From Sepioteuthis lessoniana (taxonomy: Eukaryota; Mollusca; Cephalopoda; Myopsida; Loliginidae): a DNA stretch of 64,000 nucleotides. Under the pieces are notes generated by a model. That model made no database searches, had not been told where the DNA came from, and saw nothing but the letters and a program-made list of their open reading frames with translations. This document shows positions 45,290 through 55,437 of the stretch, piece by piece (within the stretch, counting starts at the first letter, position 1; every line of letters starts with the position of its first letter). Location of the stretch: assembly GCA_963585895.1 (NCBI GenBank), contig OY757904.1, positions 507,571-571,570 on the forward strand. Reading direction: 5' to 3'. Made by a program: the position numbers and the translations under genes.

Positions 45290-46485
45290 TGATTATTTTA
45301 TTTTTGTTTTTATTACTAAAATGAAGCTTGTTTTTATCACCAAGGTGATGCTAAGTGGTAGAGGCTGTTTATTTTTAAATATTTTTATTATGTGAAGTAG
45401 AATACAATTTGTTCTATTTTTGTAACATGGATTGTTCTGTTTTAAACATTTTAGAATATTATCACTAGTTTTGAAGTTAATTCTGTTAATCATGAGTTGT
45501 CTAAATTTTATATATAAGGCTTCGAAGATTTTTAATTTTTTGACATTATTGTCTGTATGGAGTATTTTCGTACTATTAATACAACATATAGAAATATTTT
45601 AGTTAAGACAATAATGTTTTTTTAAATGTTGACACATGAAGCTAGAATATGAAAAGTGTAAAGTGAGCCTCCTTGATAATTTTTTCATAGTATAACCAAT
45701 GTAACTTATAGATTTTTTATTGTTAGAGATGCATTCTCCCAATAGACATTTAAATTAATAAATAACATTGCTTTTTTTCCCATTATCTTTGTTAGAGGGA
45801 AAGAATTATTATTAACAACTAAATTTGATGTTTTAAATTTTTTATAGTAAATTATAAATCTTATTTTATTATTATCATTTGTAGGGGATATATATCTATG
45901 TATTATGCTTTTGAGTATTTTTTCATCGAATCCAAAATTCAGATATGTTTGATTACAATAAGATAAATTAATATGATTATAATTATTTTGTATAACATAA
46001 CTTTTATCATTTATTTTATTCTTATTGTTAATCATTAGTTTAATTCGTTTGTCTATAAAGTTCTTTGGAAATCTGTTGTTAATAAGGGTTTGTTTGATAT
46101 TTTTTAATTCATTATAAAATATTCTATCAGATGAAGAGATTTATTTTGTATGATTTAACAGATTTTTTATGATAGCTATTTTGTATCAGTGTGGCCATTT
46201 ACTTTTATAATTTAGAATACATGAATAATTACCCATATGTTTTTTATATACAGAAGTGTTAAAATTATCATTGTTTGCGTCAATTAGAACATCAAGAAAA
46301 GTAATTTTATCATTTAAATTTAGTTCATAAGTAAATTTGAGGGCAGAGTTATTTTAGAATGTTTGCTGTAATTCTTTTAATTTCTTCAATATTATCTGCT
46401 AGAATAAGGATATCATCAACATATCATACAAAATCTGTAGTTTTTTTATGTCAGTGAATATTTTGTTTTCTAGATTGGACATATA
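45290..46485 (-). mobile_element. Penelope-like retroelement, 3' portion, decayed
   Basis: On the minus strand, starting at the junction with the Tc1 element (46485), broken frames read in order: MSNLENKIFTDIKKLQ, then YVDDILILADNIEEIKR (about 46400-46432), which contains the reverse transcriptase YxDD catalytic box, then ALKFTYELN...ITFLDVLID, an intermediate region with FKTSNLV and FPLT (about 45800), and YIGYTMKKLSRRLTLH (about 45665-45703). The last matches the GIY-YIG endonuclease found C-terminal to the RT in Penelope-like elements. The layout RT then GIY-YIG is diagnostic of that class. Multiple stops show it is inactive. The RT N-terminal half is missing beyond the Tc1 insertion as far as I can see. 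Confidence 0.8.
45706..46035 (-). pseudogene. Penelope-like RT/endonuclease linker ORF fragment
   Basis: This is the longest surviving open stretch (109 codons) of the element. It includes INNRFPKNF-type sequence upstream in the same reading, then IIYYKKFKTSNLVVNNN and FPLT near the C-terminal side. These residues link RT and endonuclease in Penelope-like proteins. It ends in a stop just before the YIGYT motif, which continues in another frame. It is not an independent gene. Confidence 0.6.
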
Positions 46486-46702
46486 CAGTGGGGTGAAATA
46501 AATACTCATACACATGAAAATTTTAATTTCTTATCTTTCAAGCATAGCCTGAACGAAATTTTTATATACATTTACTGTATAAGGATATATTCTACATGTA
46601 TATAAACTGAGGTTACAATTAATTTTACAGAAATTAATGTGATTTATTCATTTGCATGAGTGAAAAAAGTAATTGTACAGTACAAAATTGTTGCAATATT
46701 TT

Positions 46703-49056
46703 ACTAGAATGTTTCAATAATGCTATCAGTACCCATAGTTAGACTTCTAGAATGTTCCAATAATACTATCAGTACCCATAGTTAGACTTCTAGAATGTTT
46801 CAATAATGCTAGCAGTACCCATAGTTAGACTTCTAGAATGTTCCAATAATGCTATCAGTACCCATAGTTAGACTTCTAGAATGTTTCAAAAATGCCATCA
46901 GTACCCATAGTTAGACTTCTAGAATGTTCCAATAATGCTATCAGTACCCATAATTAGACTTCTAGAATGTTTCAATAATGTTATCAGTACCCATAGTTAG
47001 ACTTCTAGAATGTTTCAATAATGCTATCAGTACCCATAGTTAGACTTCTAGAATGTTCCAATAATGCTATCAGTACCCATAGTTAGACTTCTAGAATGTT
47101 TCAATAATGCTATCAGTACCCATAGTTAGACTTCTAGAATGTTCCAATAATGCTATCAGTACCCATAGTTAGACTTCTAGAATGTTTCAATAATGCTATC
47201 AGTACCCATAGTTAGACTTCTAGAATGTTCCAATAATGTTATCAGTACCCATAGTTAGACTTCTAGAATGTTCCAATAATGCTATCAGTACCCATAGTTA
47301 GACTTCTAGAATGTTCCAATAATGCTATCAGTACCCATAGTTAGACTTCTATAATGTCCCAATAATGCTATCAGTACCCATAATTAGACTTCTAGAATGT
47401 TCCAATAATGCTATCAGTACCCATAGTTAGACTTCTAGAATGTTCCAATAATGCTATCAGTACCCATAGATAGACTTCTAGAATGTTTCAAAAATGCCAT
47501 CAGTACCCATAGTTATCCTAAAATGTTCCAATAACACTATCAGTACCCATAGTTAGCCTTTTAGAATGTTCCAATAATGCTATCAGTACCCATAGTTAGA
47601 CTTCTAGAATGTTCAAATAATGCTATCAGTACCCATAGTTATCCAAAAATGTTCCAATAACGGTATCAGTACCCATAGTTAGCTTTTTAGAATGTTCCAA
47701 TAATGCTATCAGTACCCATAGTTAGACTTCTAGAATGTTCCAATAATGCTATCAGTACCCATAGTTAGACTTCTAGAATGTTCCAATAATGCTATCAGTA
47801 CCCATAGTTAGACTTCTAGAATGTTCCAATAATGCTATCAGTACCCATAGTTAGACTTCTATAATGTCCCAATAATGCTATCAGTACCCATAATTAGACT
47901 TCTAGAATGTTCCAATAATGCTATCAGTACCCATAGTTAGACTTCTAGAATGTTCCAATAATGCTATCAGTACCCATAGTTAGACTTCTAGAATGTTCCA
48001 ATAATGCTATCAGTACCCATAGTTAGACTTCTAGAATGTTTCAATAATGCTAGCATTACCCATAGTTAAACTTCTAGAATGTTCCAATAATGCTAGCAGT
48101 ACCCATAGTTAGACTTCTAGAATGTTTCAATAATGCTATCAGTACCCATAGTTAGACTTCTAGAATGTTCCAATAATGCTATCATTACCCATAGTTAGAC
48201 TTCTAATATGTTTCAATAATGCTATCAGTACCCATAGTTAGACTTCTAGAATGTTCCAATAATCCTATCATTACCCATAGTTAGACTTCTAGAATGTTTC
48301 AATAATGCTAGCAGTACCCATAGTTAGACTTCTAGAATGTTCCAATAATGCTATCAGTACCCATAGTTAGACTTCTAGAATGTTCAAATAATGCTATCAG
48401 TACCCATAGTTATTTAAAAATGTTCCAATAATGCTATCGGTACCCCTAGTTAGCCTTTTAGAATGTTCCAATAATGCTATCAGTACCCATAGTTAGACTT
48501 CTAGAATGTTCAAATAATGCTATCAGTACCCATAGTTAGACTTCTAGAATGTTCCAATAATGTTATCAGTACCCATAGTTAGACTTCTAGAATGTTCCAA
48601 TAATGCTATCAGTACCCATAGTTAGACTTCTAGAATGTTCCAATAATGCTATCAGTACCCATAGTTAGACTTCTATAATGTCCCAATAATGCTATCAGTA
48701 CCCATAGTTATCCTAAAATGTTCCAATAACGCTATCAGTACCCATAGTTAGCCTTTTAGAATGTTCCAATAATGCTATCAGTACCCATAGTTAGACTTCT
48801 AGAATGTTCCAATAATGCTATCAGTACCCATAGTTAGACTTCTAGAATGTTCCAATAATGCTATCAGTACCTGTAGTTATCCTAAAATGTTCTAATAACG
48901 CTATCAGTACCCATAGTTAGACTTTTAGAATGTTCCAATAATGCTATCAGTACCCATAGTTAGACTTCTAGAATGTTCCAATAATGCTATCAGTACCCAT
49001 AGTTAGCCTTTTAGAATGTTCCAATAATTCTATTAGTAACTATAGTTAGTCTTAAA
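46703..49056 (+). repeat. 43-bp minisatellite, about 54 copies, inside the Tc1 element
   Basis: The unit is TAGTTAGACTTCTAGAATGT followed by TCCAATAATGCTATCAGTACCCA, period 43 bp (ACCCATA at 46731, 46774, 46817 and so on). Most units contain TTCTAGAA. Many contain TTCTAGAATGTTC, which fits the heat-shock-element consensus TTCnnGAAnnTTC exactly; others carry TTT in the third block. Shorter variants (about 38 bp, ATCCTAAAATG) and a TTTTAGAATG variant are interspersed. A rare CTATAATGTCCC variant recurs at 47351, 47861 and 48675, showing block-wise expansion. Confidence 0.95.
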
Positions 49057-49107
49057 ATTCTAACCAGGACTTTCTGTAATTGCTTGTTGTACAAGAAGGT
49101 TCTGATC

Positions 49108-49963
49108 ATGGCAAGTGGTAAAGAATTGAGCAATTCACAAAAAGCACTGATTGTTAAGCTTTGGAAGGATGGAGAAAGCTATAGAAATATCTCAAGCAAC
49201 CTGAATATTCCTTTTACTACAATAAATTCATTTATTGTAAGGTTTAAAAGATGTAACACAATTGAAAACAAAAGAAGAAAAGGTGCTCCAAGGAAGATTT
49301 CTCCTAGATTATCAAAAAAATTATGATGCTTGATTAACCAAAATGAACAAAAAGTAATGATATGCTGAGGAATCATCTAAAGTCTCAGAGACCATAGAAA
49401 ACTCCTCTCCGATTGAAATGACATAGGGATGCAAGGTTGAAATTCATAAGACAGCATAAGTAAAAGGAAAATTCATTTTGGGAAAGAGTGTTATGGACAT
49501 ATGAAACTAATTGAGTTGTTTGGTCATAATTATCGAAATCATGTGTAGAAGAAAGATAGCGAAGCCTACTCACCAAAGAACACGGCACCAACTGTCAAAT
49601 TTGGTGGTGGCAGTATAATGATTTGGGGAAGTTTTTCAGTGAAAGGTGTGGTCAAAACATCAGTAATAGATGATAAAATGAATGCCCAAAAGTATAAACA
49701 GATCATGCAAGAAAATTTGATGTCTTCTTTTGAGAGTCTTGAGCTACCTTCAGATTACATTTTCCTGCGGGATAATGATCCCAAGCATACAGCTAAAAAA
49801 TTCAAATCCAAAAAAGAGCACCAGCAAACATCAATAATCTGAAGACAATATGCCAGAAAGAATGGTACAAAATACCTACTAATTATTGCAAGAAATTAAT
49901 AAAGAACTACAGGAAGAGATTAGTGGCTGTTGAAGTGAATAAAGGGTATTCTACAAAGTATTA
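49108..49963 (+). pseudogene. Tc1-like transposase, broken, catalytic region deleted
   Basis: The start is the ATG at 49108 (MASGKELSNSQKALIVKLW). The first about 73 codons form the paired-type helix-turn-helix DNA-binding region with the GRPRK-like hinge (GAPRKISPR), ending at a stop at 49326. Broken frames then give a degenerate first catalytic block (expected WSDET appears as WTYET, so the Asp is lost), GGGSIMIWGSFS (about 49604-49640), and an open stretch with FLRDNDPKHTAKK holding the second Asp. The sequence between there and the C-terminal ICQKEWYKIP...KRLVAVEVNKGYSTKY is missing, removing the third acidic residue. The transposase would normally cut and rejoin the TIRs; this copy cannot. 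Confidence 0.9.
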
Positions 49964-50194
49964 AATGAAGATAATGTGTTATTTTTTATACTGTATGATT
50001 ACTTTTTCACTCATAAAAATGAATAAATGGCATTGATTTCTGTAAAATTAATTGTAACCTAAGTTTATATACACATATTAGTAGAATATATCTTTATACA
50101 GTGAATGTATGTCAAAATTTTGTTCAGGCTACGTTTAAAAGATAAAAAATGAAAATTTTCATGTGTACGAATATTTATTTCACTCCACTGTATA

Positions 50195-51290
50195 TAAGCA
50201 CGATTTTCATATTTGTCCCACTATTTTGCTCTTCCTTCTTTTTGCTTCACTAATTTTATGCACAAAGAAAGTAAACATTTTTGCCAGTAGAGAACAAATT
50301 TAATGATTAAATATAGAATTTTAGTTTTTCTTTAATGTAAAACTTATTATGATTCTCAATCTCTATAGTGTGCACTAAAATGAGTAATAGTTTTTGAGGT
50401 ATTAAGAATTTAGAATTACTGATAAGATAGTTAGTATATGTTTAATAAAGGAGAAAGTTAATTATTTACTATTTACCTGTTATACTCGTGTGCTGGGTAA
50501 AATAAAATATATGAGTGTATCCCCCAACTCTATGCAGAACCTACCCCCTCATCTAAAAGGGGTTGGATCAAATTCATTGACTTATGCTTGAGATGCCCCA
50601 AAAAAGGAATGCTAATAGAGCTAAGGTATTTTGGGGGCACCGCCCTCAACTGTGCAGTTGTTCATGTGAGGGTCTCTGCTTTAAAAAGCATACCTAATGT
50701 CAAACCAACATCTATTGGAATTTATTCCTGTTTAGTAATATTACTGTCAATTTGGTTATTATAAATACAGTTTTGTTTTCTATAATGAACGGATTTCTCT
50801 TATGTGATAGCCATCTCGTAACAGAAGTGTGAACACATTCGATAAACAGATGAATTCAAAGTTCATCCCAATAGAAACAAGCAATGAGAAAGTTTGTGTT
50901 TTGAGTTTAGCAGTTGAGTTTCTGGATTACTACAATGGAGATGTATTCTTTTTTAGGTTTAATCTTTCAGGGCTTGGATAGAGACTTTTAGAAGATTCAA
51001 AGATTTTCCTCTTCTCTTGGAGTGATTGTTTAGAAACTCACTAAGATGGATAACATCAATAAATGTGGTAACCAAACTGTAAATTAGTGTTCTTACATTT
51101 CTTTTGTTGCTTTGGATCAAGTGACAAATTTTGAAAGACCCTCTATTTAATATTTTTATTTCAGAATAATATGTAACATAAAACATAACGTTTTTCTTGA
51201 TTTCTCTTGTCTCCAGCTGCTTGATATTTTGTATACCTTAATGTTCTTTGCAAAAATTATTTTCTTTTAAAAGCTTTTTAATGTAACAAG
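50195..51290. other. Unrecognised stretch
   Basis: A GC-richer patch at 50515-50700 (CCCCCAACTCTATGCAGAAC ... TTTGGGGGCACCGCCC) has the look of an old repeat but matches nothing else in this window. I did not find the continuation of the Penelope-like RT here. Confidence 0.4.
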
Positions 51291-51295
51291 ATGTT

Positions 51296-52390
51296 CATTT
51301 TTATCATTCAAAGTATTTGGACTATTGTCTTCATCTTTATTGTTATAAAGGTATAAAACAATGTTTCAGTCGATGAGTACTTCAGTCTTCTTCAGGTGTT
51401 TCTTGTCAAACTTGGGAGCCTACAGAGAACTTTGAACAGAACTCTTTATTTAATCCATGGGGGTAGACTGTTCTGATTTCATTAACTATACCTTGGTACA
51501 AGTGTAAAGCTACAGTAAGTATTTCTTGTTATTTTTACCTGAAGTCAGGACTGAACTTGTGACCTCCAGATGATTTCATTTAGAAATTCATTAACCAAAT
51601 GCTATGTATCCTTCAGAGTGAGTTTTTAGGATTTATAAATCTAATGATTTTATAAACATTATGAATTACTACTCATGAACTCACCATAGTCTGTCTGTCC
51701 TATGTCAAAGGTGTTGCTGAAAAATTTCAAAAGATCATATGATAGGACAATATTCAGGTGTGTCTTGACTTTCAAAAATATTTCTTCTGTGTCAAGCCCC
51801 TAACAGAATACAACATGACCAAGAATTGGGTATATTCCATCCTATGCAGCCATGGTAAAGTATACCAAAGTGAGACATACCACCCACAAAAATTAAAGCA
51901 AGAGGAACATTGAAAATCAGTAATATGAGATGAAATTGAAAAGTCAGGTATAACTGATCATATATGGAAAGAAAAGGGAAACCATCTGCTATTATTGGAT
52001 GAAGTCAATATAATAGATAGAGAATAACAATGGAGAATGTGATCTGGTGAGTTGACCAAGTAAAGAGATGAATATGATATGGGAACTAATAATAAAAAAG
52101 GCTTGATAAAAAAAAAATTGCAATATGAAAGTAAAATCATTTGGAAGTTTCAGGTTCAATCCTGACTAAAGGTAAAAACAACAAAGGGTACTTAACACTT
52201 GTAATCAGTTATAATTAACAGAATTAAATAAAGGATTCAGTTCAAAGTTTTGTGTAGGCTCCTGAATTCAACAAAAAAAAAATTGAAGAAGGCTGAAGGA
52301 TGCATCGGCCAAAATATTGTGAATATAACAATAAAGATGAAGACAATAGTCCAAATACTCTAAACGATAAAAATTATCAAGTTTCATCAA
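51296..52390 (+). mobile_element. Second Penelope-like remnant with inverted flanking arms
   Basis: The left arm (about 51305-51590) and the right arm (about 52130-52387) are inverted copies. Shared blocks are TTTGGACTATTGTCTTCATC, CTTTATTGTTATA, GAGCCTACA, CTTTATTTAAT, ATTTTTACCT and GATTGAAC-like sequence. Between them, on the plus strand, is a decayed GIY-YIG endonuclease end. Penelope-like elements are known for long terminal repeats that may be direct or inverted, so this structure fits that class. The right arm, read on the plus strand, contains GGTTCAATCC, which could serve as a Pol III box B, and the motif GAAGAAGGCT...CGGCCAAAAT. Confidence 0.7.
51826..52115 (+). pseudogene. GIY-YIG endonuclease fragment of a Penelope-like element
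   Basis: Frames read YSILCSHGKVYQSETYHP (normally PCxCGKxYIGET), LKQEEH, then SGITDHIWKEKGNHLLLLDE and VNIIDRE. This is the order of conserved blocks in the C-terminal GIY-YIG endonuclease of many invertebrate Penelope-like proteins: the YIGxT box, an EH box, an S-xx-H box and the idW-like region before the end. The second Tyr-Ile-Gly of the signature is degraded to Tyr-Gln-Ser, and stops interrupt the frame. The upstream reverse transcriptase is absent. Confidence 0.65.
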
Positions 52391-52864
52391 AACAATTTTG
52401 ACTAATAAGATGTTCATTGTTTACTATGAATATCATATCTTCTTACACACTTGAGAAAGAGAAACAACAAGCAGATAGTTTTGACACTCAATTTATTTTA
52501 CAAACCAAAGAAATGATTTTGCATATTGACTTTTTTACATTTCCCTCACTTCAGAATATTTTTGTTTCATTTGAATGTAAATAAGTTTCATTGTCAATGA
52601 AATTTCAAAAATTTTTGGATAATTCTGTTATATCAACACATTTGTCATGAAGAAATAGTTAGCTACTTAATCTTACAGAAGTGAATTCATTTCTCACTAG
52701 GTGCTTTATATTTGTGGCCTAGTGCTGGACTTGGATAAACTTAATATTGAATTGACCTAAAATTTTCATCCATTTTTATTCTCAGGTCTCTTTAGAATTG
52801 TTCATTCAAAAATACTGCTTTTGTTTGTACTTTGGCTGCTTTCATGATCAGTTTTTAAAATTCA
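52391..52864. other. Unrecognised spacer between a Penelope-like remnant and a mariner
   Basis: AT-rich, no repeats or domains recognised. Confidence 0.4.
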
Positions 52865-52865
52865 C

Positions 52866-54131
52866 TTGATAAGTACTGGGCCTGACATATAGATGGCGCC
52901 ACTAATAAAAAATTCATATGATTTTTATAAAGTACTCACCTTCAAATGGCACATGTCAAAATTTGAGTCCAATCGAATTATTAGTTTACAAATTAGTAAT
53001 TTAAGTGAAGCTACTGTTGCAAATTTTCAAAACAGTGGAAAAATCTGAATTTCAGGTGTTGATAAAGCTTTGCTTTCTGATAGAAAAATACTGTTCAAGC
53101 AAAGTAATTGCTTGATAAGTGTTATTTGGACTCTGATCTGTTGGAAACAACAGTTAAGAGTTGGTATGCTGACTTTAAACGTGGTCATACAGACACGAAT
53201 AATGCTGGACACTCAGGTCACCCAAATTAGGCAGTTGTCCCAGAAAACACCAAAAAAACTCCACAAACTCGTTTAGCCAAACATAAATTGAAGTTGTGTG
53301 AGATAGCAGAGAAGTCAAAGATATCAAGAAGGCAGTGTATTCACCATTTTGCATGAACATTTGTCAATGAAAAAGCTGTGTTCAAAGTAGTTGCCGCGTT
53401 TGCTCACAGTCAATCAAAAATAACAGCACGTCAATGATTCAGAGTGTTATTTGCAACTATTTCAATGCAACAAAAATGAGTTTTTGCAAAAATAAGTGAC
53501 CATGGATGAAACATGGATCCACCATTTTGCTTTGGAATCAAATCAGCAGTCAGCTGAGTTGAGAGCAGCAGGTGAAATCCGTCCCAAGCAACCAAAGATG
53601 AAAACATCAGCAGGCAAGGTTTTGGCCTCTGTATTTTGGGATGCGCCAGGTAATTTGTTCATCGATTACTTTGAGAAAGGAAGAACCCTCATATTATATT
53701 GCATTAATGGTGCATTTGAAGGAAGAAATCACCAAAAAAACGGCCACAAATAAAGAAGAAAAAAGTGCTCTTTCACCAAGACAATACACCGTGTCACAAG
53801 TTGATTGCAATGATGGCAAAACTACATGAATTGCTCTTCAAATTGCTTCTGCACCCACCCTATTCTCCAGATCTGGCCCCCAGCAACTACTGGCTGTTTT
53901 CAGACTTCAAAAGAATGCTCCAGGGAAAGAGATTTGTCTCCAATAAAGAAGCGATATCGGAAACTGTGGTGTATTTTGAGGCCAAAGACAAATCGTTCAA
54001 CAAAAAAAGGCATCAAATTGTTAGAGAAGCATTGGAATCAGTGTATCAACCCAGAAGGAGACTATGTGGATGAATAAAGTCGAATTTTGCCTAAAAGTTG
54101 TTGTTTTATTAGTTAAGCCTGGGACTGATTG
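52866..54131 (+). mobile_element. Mariner element, about 1.27 kb, degenerate
   Basis: The left end TGATAAGTACTGGGCCTGAC and the inverse of the right end, CAATCAGTCCCAGGCTTAAC, align at about 12 of 18 core positions, like the ATAAGTCC... terminal repeats of irritans-type mariners. The length between them is the usual 1.25-1.3 kb. The plus strand encodes a full-length but frame-shifted mariner transposase ending 54 bp before the right end. A 34-bp direct duplication (54134-54167 and 54168-54201) follows the right end. Confidence 0.85.
53040..54076 (+). pseudogene. Mariner transposase pseudogene with catalytic Asp to Asn
   Basis: Broken frames cover the N-terminal helix-turn-helix (SWYADFKRGHTDTNNAGHSG, about 53158-53220), then MDETWIHHF (first catalytic Asp, about 53500), VFWDA (about 53632), LFHQDNTPCH (second Asp, about 53767-53796) and HPPYSPDLAPSNYWLF (about 53855-53905). 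In mariners the third catalytic Asp is the D of PSD, 34 residues after the second; here it is Asn, a one-base change from GAC to AAC. C-terminal sequence follows to about 54073. At least three frameshifts and several stops separate the blocks. It is a dead copy. Confidence 0.9.
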
Positions 54132-54133
54132 AG

Positions 54134-54201
54134 TGATTATGTTATGTTCATATCTGGTGCATTTAAATGATTATGTTATGTTCATATCTGGTGCATTTAA
54201 A
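54134..54201 (+). repeat. 34-bp direct duplication beside the mariner
   Basis: TGATTATGTTATGTTCATAT plus the next 14 bases is repeated exactly, head to tail. It starts directly after the mariner right end. Confidence 0.85.
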
Positions 54202-54228
54202 GAAAATTCTTATTCTGTCAGCACTTAA

Positions 54229-54430
54229 AGTCCTGGTCACTATGGTTGGCACCTTTTTATATTTTAGTTAGATCTTCAGAAATAAACAAAAAATAACCAA
54301 ATTCATATAAACTTGTTTTATCATTTGTCGTTCTTTATCAACCATCAATTGTCAATAGGCCAAAACTGTTTCACTAGATTGTTTGTTTTTTTTTAGATAT
54401 TTTTCATAATGTTCCAAAATGACCAGGACT
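54229..54430. mobile_element. MITE-like element of about 200 bp
   Basis: The left end AGTCCTGGTCA is inverted exactly at the right end as TGACCAGGACT (54420-54430). Similarity continues a few bases inwards (CTATGG / CCAAAA). There is no coding sequence. Size and short terminal inverted repeats fit a non-autonomous DNA element. The flanking target duplication is not clear (TTAA on the left, ATATA on the right). Confidence 0.6.
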
Positions 54431-54444
54431 ATATACATATATTA

Positions 54445-54710
54445 CAATAGTATATGGTTGTCTCTATCTCACTTGGTTGGTTAGTGGTTGACTAATTGTG
54501 GTATAATTTGGAGAGTGCTCAATATCTATGATGGAGCAATTATATAATATAATATAGTAATAATTGAATATATATTAGTTCTTATGTTTATTTAATAGCA
54601 TATATCCACAGGCCTGATGATTGCTATGGAAAGACAGCATGAAACCAGTGGTCGCAGATAAGCGTCCATTTTATTAAATATATATAAAAACTGGTACATG
54701 TTTAATTATT
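54445..54710 (+). repeat. Dispersed repeat R with hammerhead-like segment
   Basis: Contains GTGGTATAATTTGGAGAGTG shared with 27.6 kb, and CTGATGA...GAAACCAGTGGTC at 54614-54653 followed by CGCAGATAAGC and TTAAATATATATAAAAA, the last part shared with about 29.05-29.09 kb. The family is probably the terminal region of a retroelement. Confidence 0.6.
54603..54665 (+). ncRNA. Hammerhead-ribozyme-like sequence (candidate)
   Basis: In type I hammerhead order: GGC, the core CTGATGA (54614-54620), a stem II of 4 bp (TGCT/AGCA) with a T-T mismatch at its base and a 10-nt loop, the core GAAA (54641-54644), and a stem III made by ACC-AGT-GGT, then C at 54653 as the expected cleavage position (GTC). Stem I is weak: only GC/GC pairs directly. 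Hammerheads are known in Penelope-like retroelement termini. The core bases are right but helix I is doubtful, so activity is uncertain. Confidence 0.35.
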
Positions 54711-54859
54711 ATTATATTATATATGTATATATATTCATTATGAAGAACTACCAAGAAAATATTCACTAGCTTACAAATCATTGTAATATAATTGGCTATT
54801 CATGCAATCAAGAACTGTATATGAAGTACTATATATATATCAGTGTACAAATCTATTTT

Positions 54860-55092
54860 TGGTAGGGAGTCCCGATGTTGTAATAGCTAGAGTGCTGGGC
54901 TACAGCCTCAAAGTATGCAAGATTGGATTCCAGTTGTGCTACTATGTTCACTTTTGGACTTGGATAACATATGATCCTCTTTATCCTCCCCGCTATCGGT
55001 TAAATAGTATCATTGCTGTTCTTCTATGAAGATAGCTTTGGCATTAAATAACTCACAAAAATTGATTTGCTATTGAATAAAGAAACTAAACC
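54860..55092 (+). mobile_element. Decayed tRNA-type SINE with SINE-A-like tail
   Basis: A head resembling a tRNA: TTGTAATAGCTAGAGTGCTG then a box-B-like GATTGGATTCCAG, followed by CCGCTATCGGTTAAATAG, and a tail TTTGGCATTAAATAACTCAC that matches the tail of SINE-A and the LINE 3' end at 18.7 kb. Confidence 0.55.
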
Positions 55093-55094
55093 CA

Positions 55095-55430
55095 GTTTAT
55101 TTTTTAAATTCTGATATGTTAATTCAGGTTTTGGTCTATATTTTCCAGAGAAATCATCAAAATGCTTGCAAAAAATAGGGTTGTACAATTTTTTATCAAA
55201 TTGCCAAGTTCAAAGTGAATTGATATGATTCATTAGGAGAAGTGATTTTATGCTTAAAATTTGACTTAAATGCTAGTGTTGCATTCAGCAAAGAAAGACA
55301 AAAATGCTGATATATCAAAATATAATATGCTTCTTTTATTTTCCTTATATTACCTGAAATGTACGTATGGGTAGAGTAAGAGACTTGAAGATGGACAAAA
55401 TGTACACACAATGGTGAGATATGAAATGCT
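55095..55430. other. Unrecognised AT-rich spacer
   Basis: Nothing recognised. Confidence 0.4.
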
Positions 55431-55437
55431 TCTTATT

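Larger units (their letters stand above)
46486..50190 (+). mobile_element. Tc1-like DNA transposon, 3.7 kb, with long TIRs
   Basis: The element begins CAGTGGGGTGAAATAAATAC at 46486 and ends with the inverse of CAGTGGAGTGAAATAAATAT at 50190, flanked on both sides by TA (46484-46485 and 50191-50192), the Tc1/mariner target duplication. The terminal inverted repeats are about 195-200 bp (46486-46680 and 49991-50190) and similar along their whole length. Inside lie a 2.3-kb minisatellite (46703-49056) and then a degenerate transposase (49108-49963). Typical Tc1 elements are 1.3-1.8 kb; the extra length here is the minisatellite. Confidence 0.95.

Noticed and set aside
46703-49056. CRISPR-like array
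   Set aside because: Units are contiguous near-identical repeats without unique spacers, in animal DNA within a transposon.
49061-49075. AACCAGGACTTT as a partner of the MITE end AGTCCTGGT at 54.23 kb
   Set aside because: Only a 10-bp match, inside the Tc1 element and without an inverted mate nearby.
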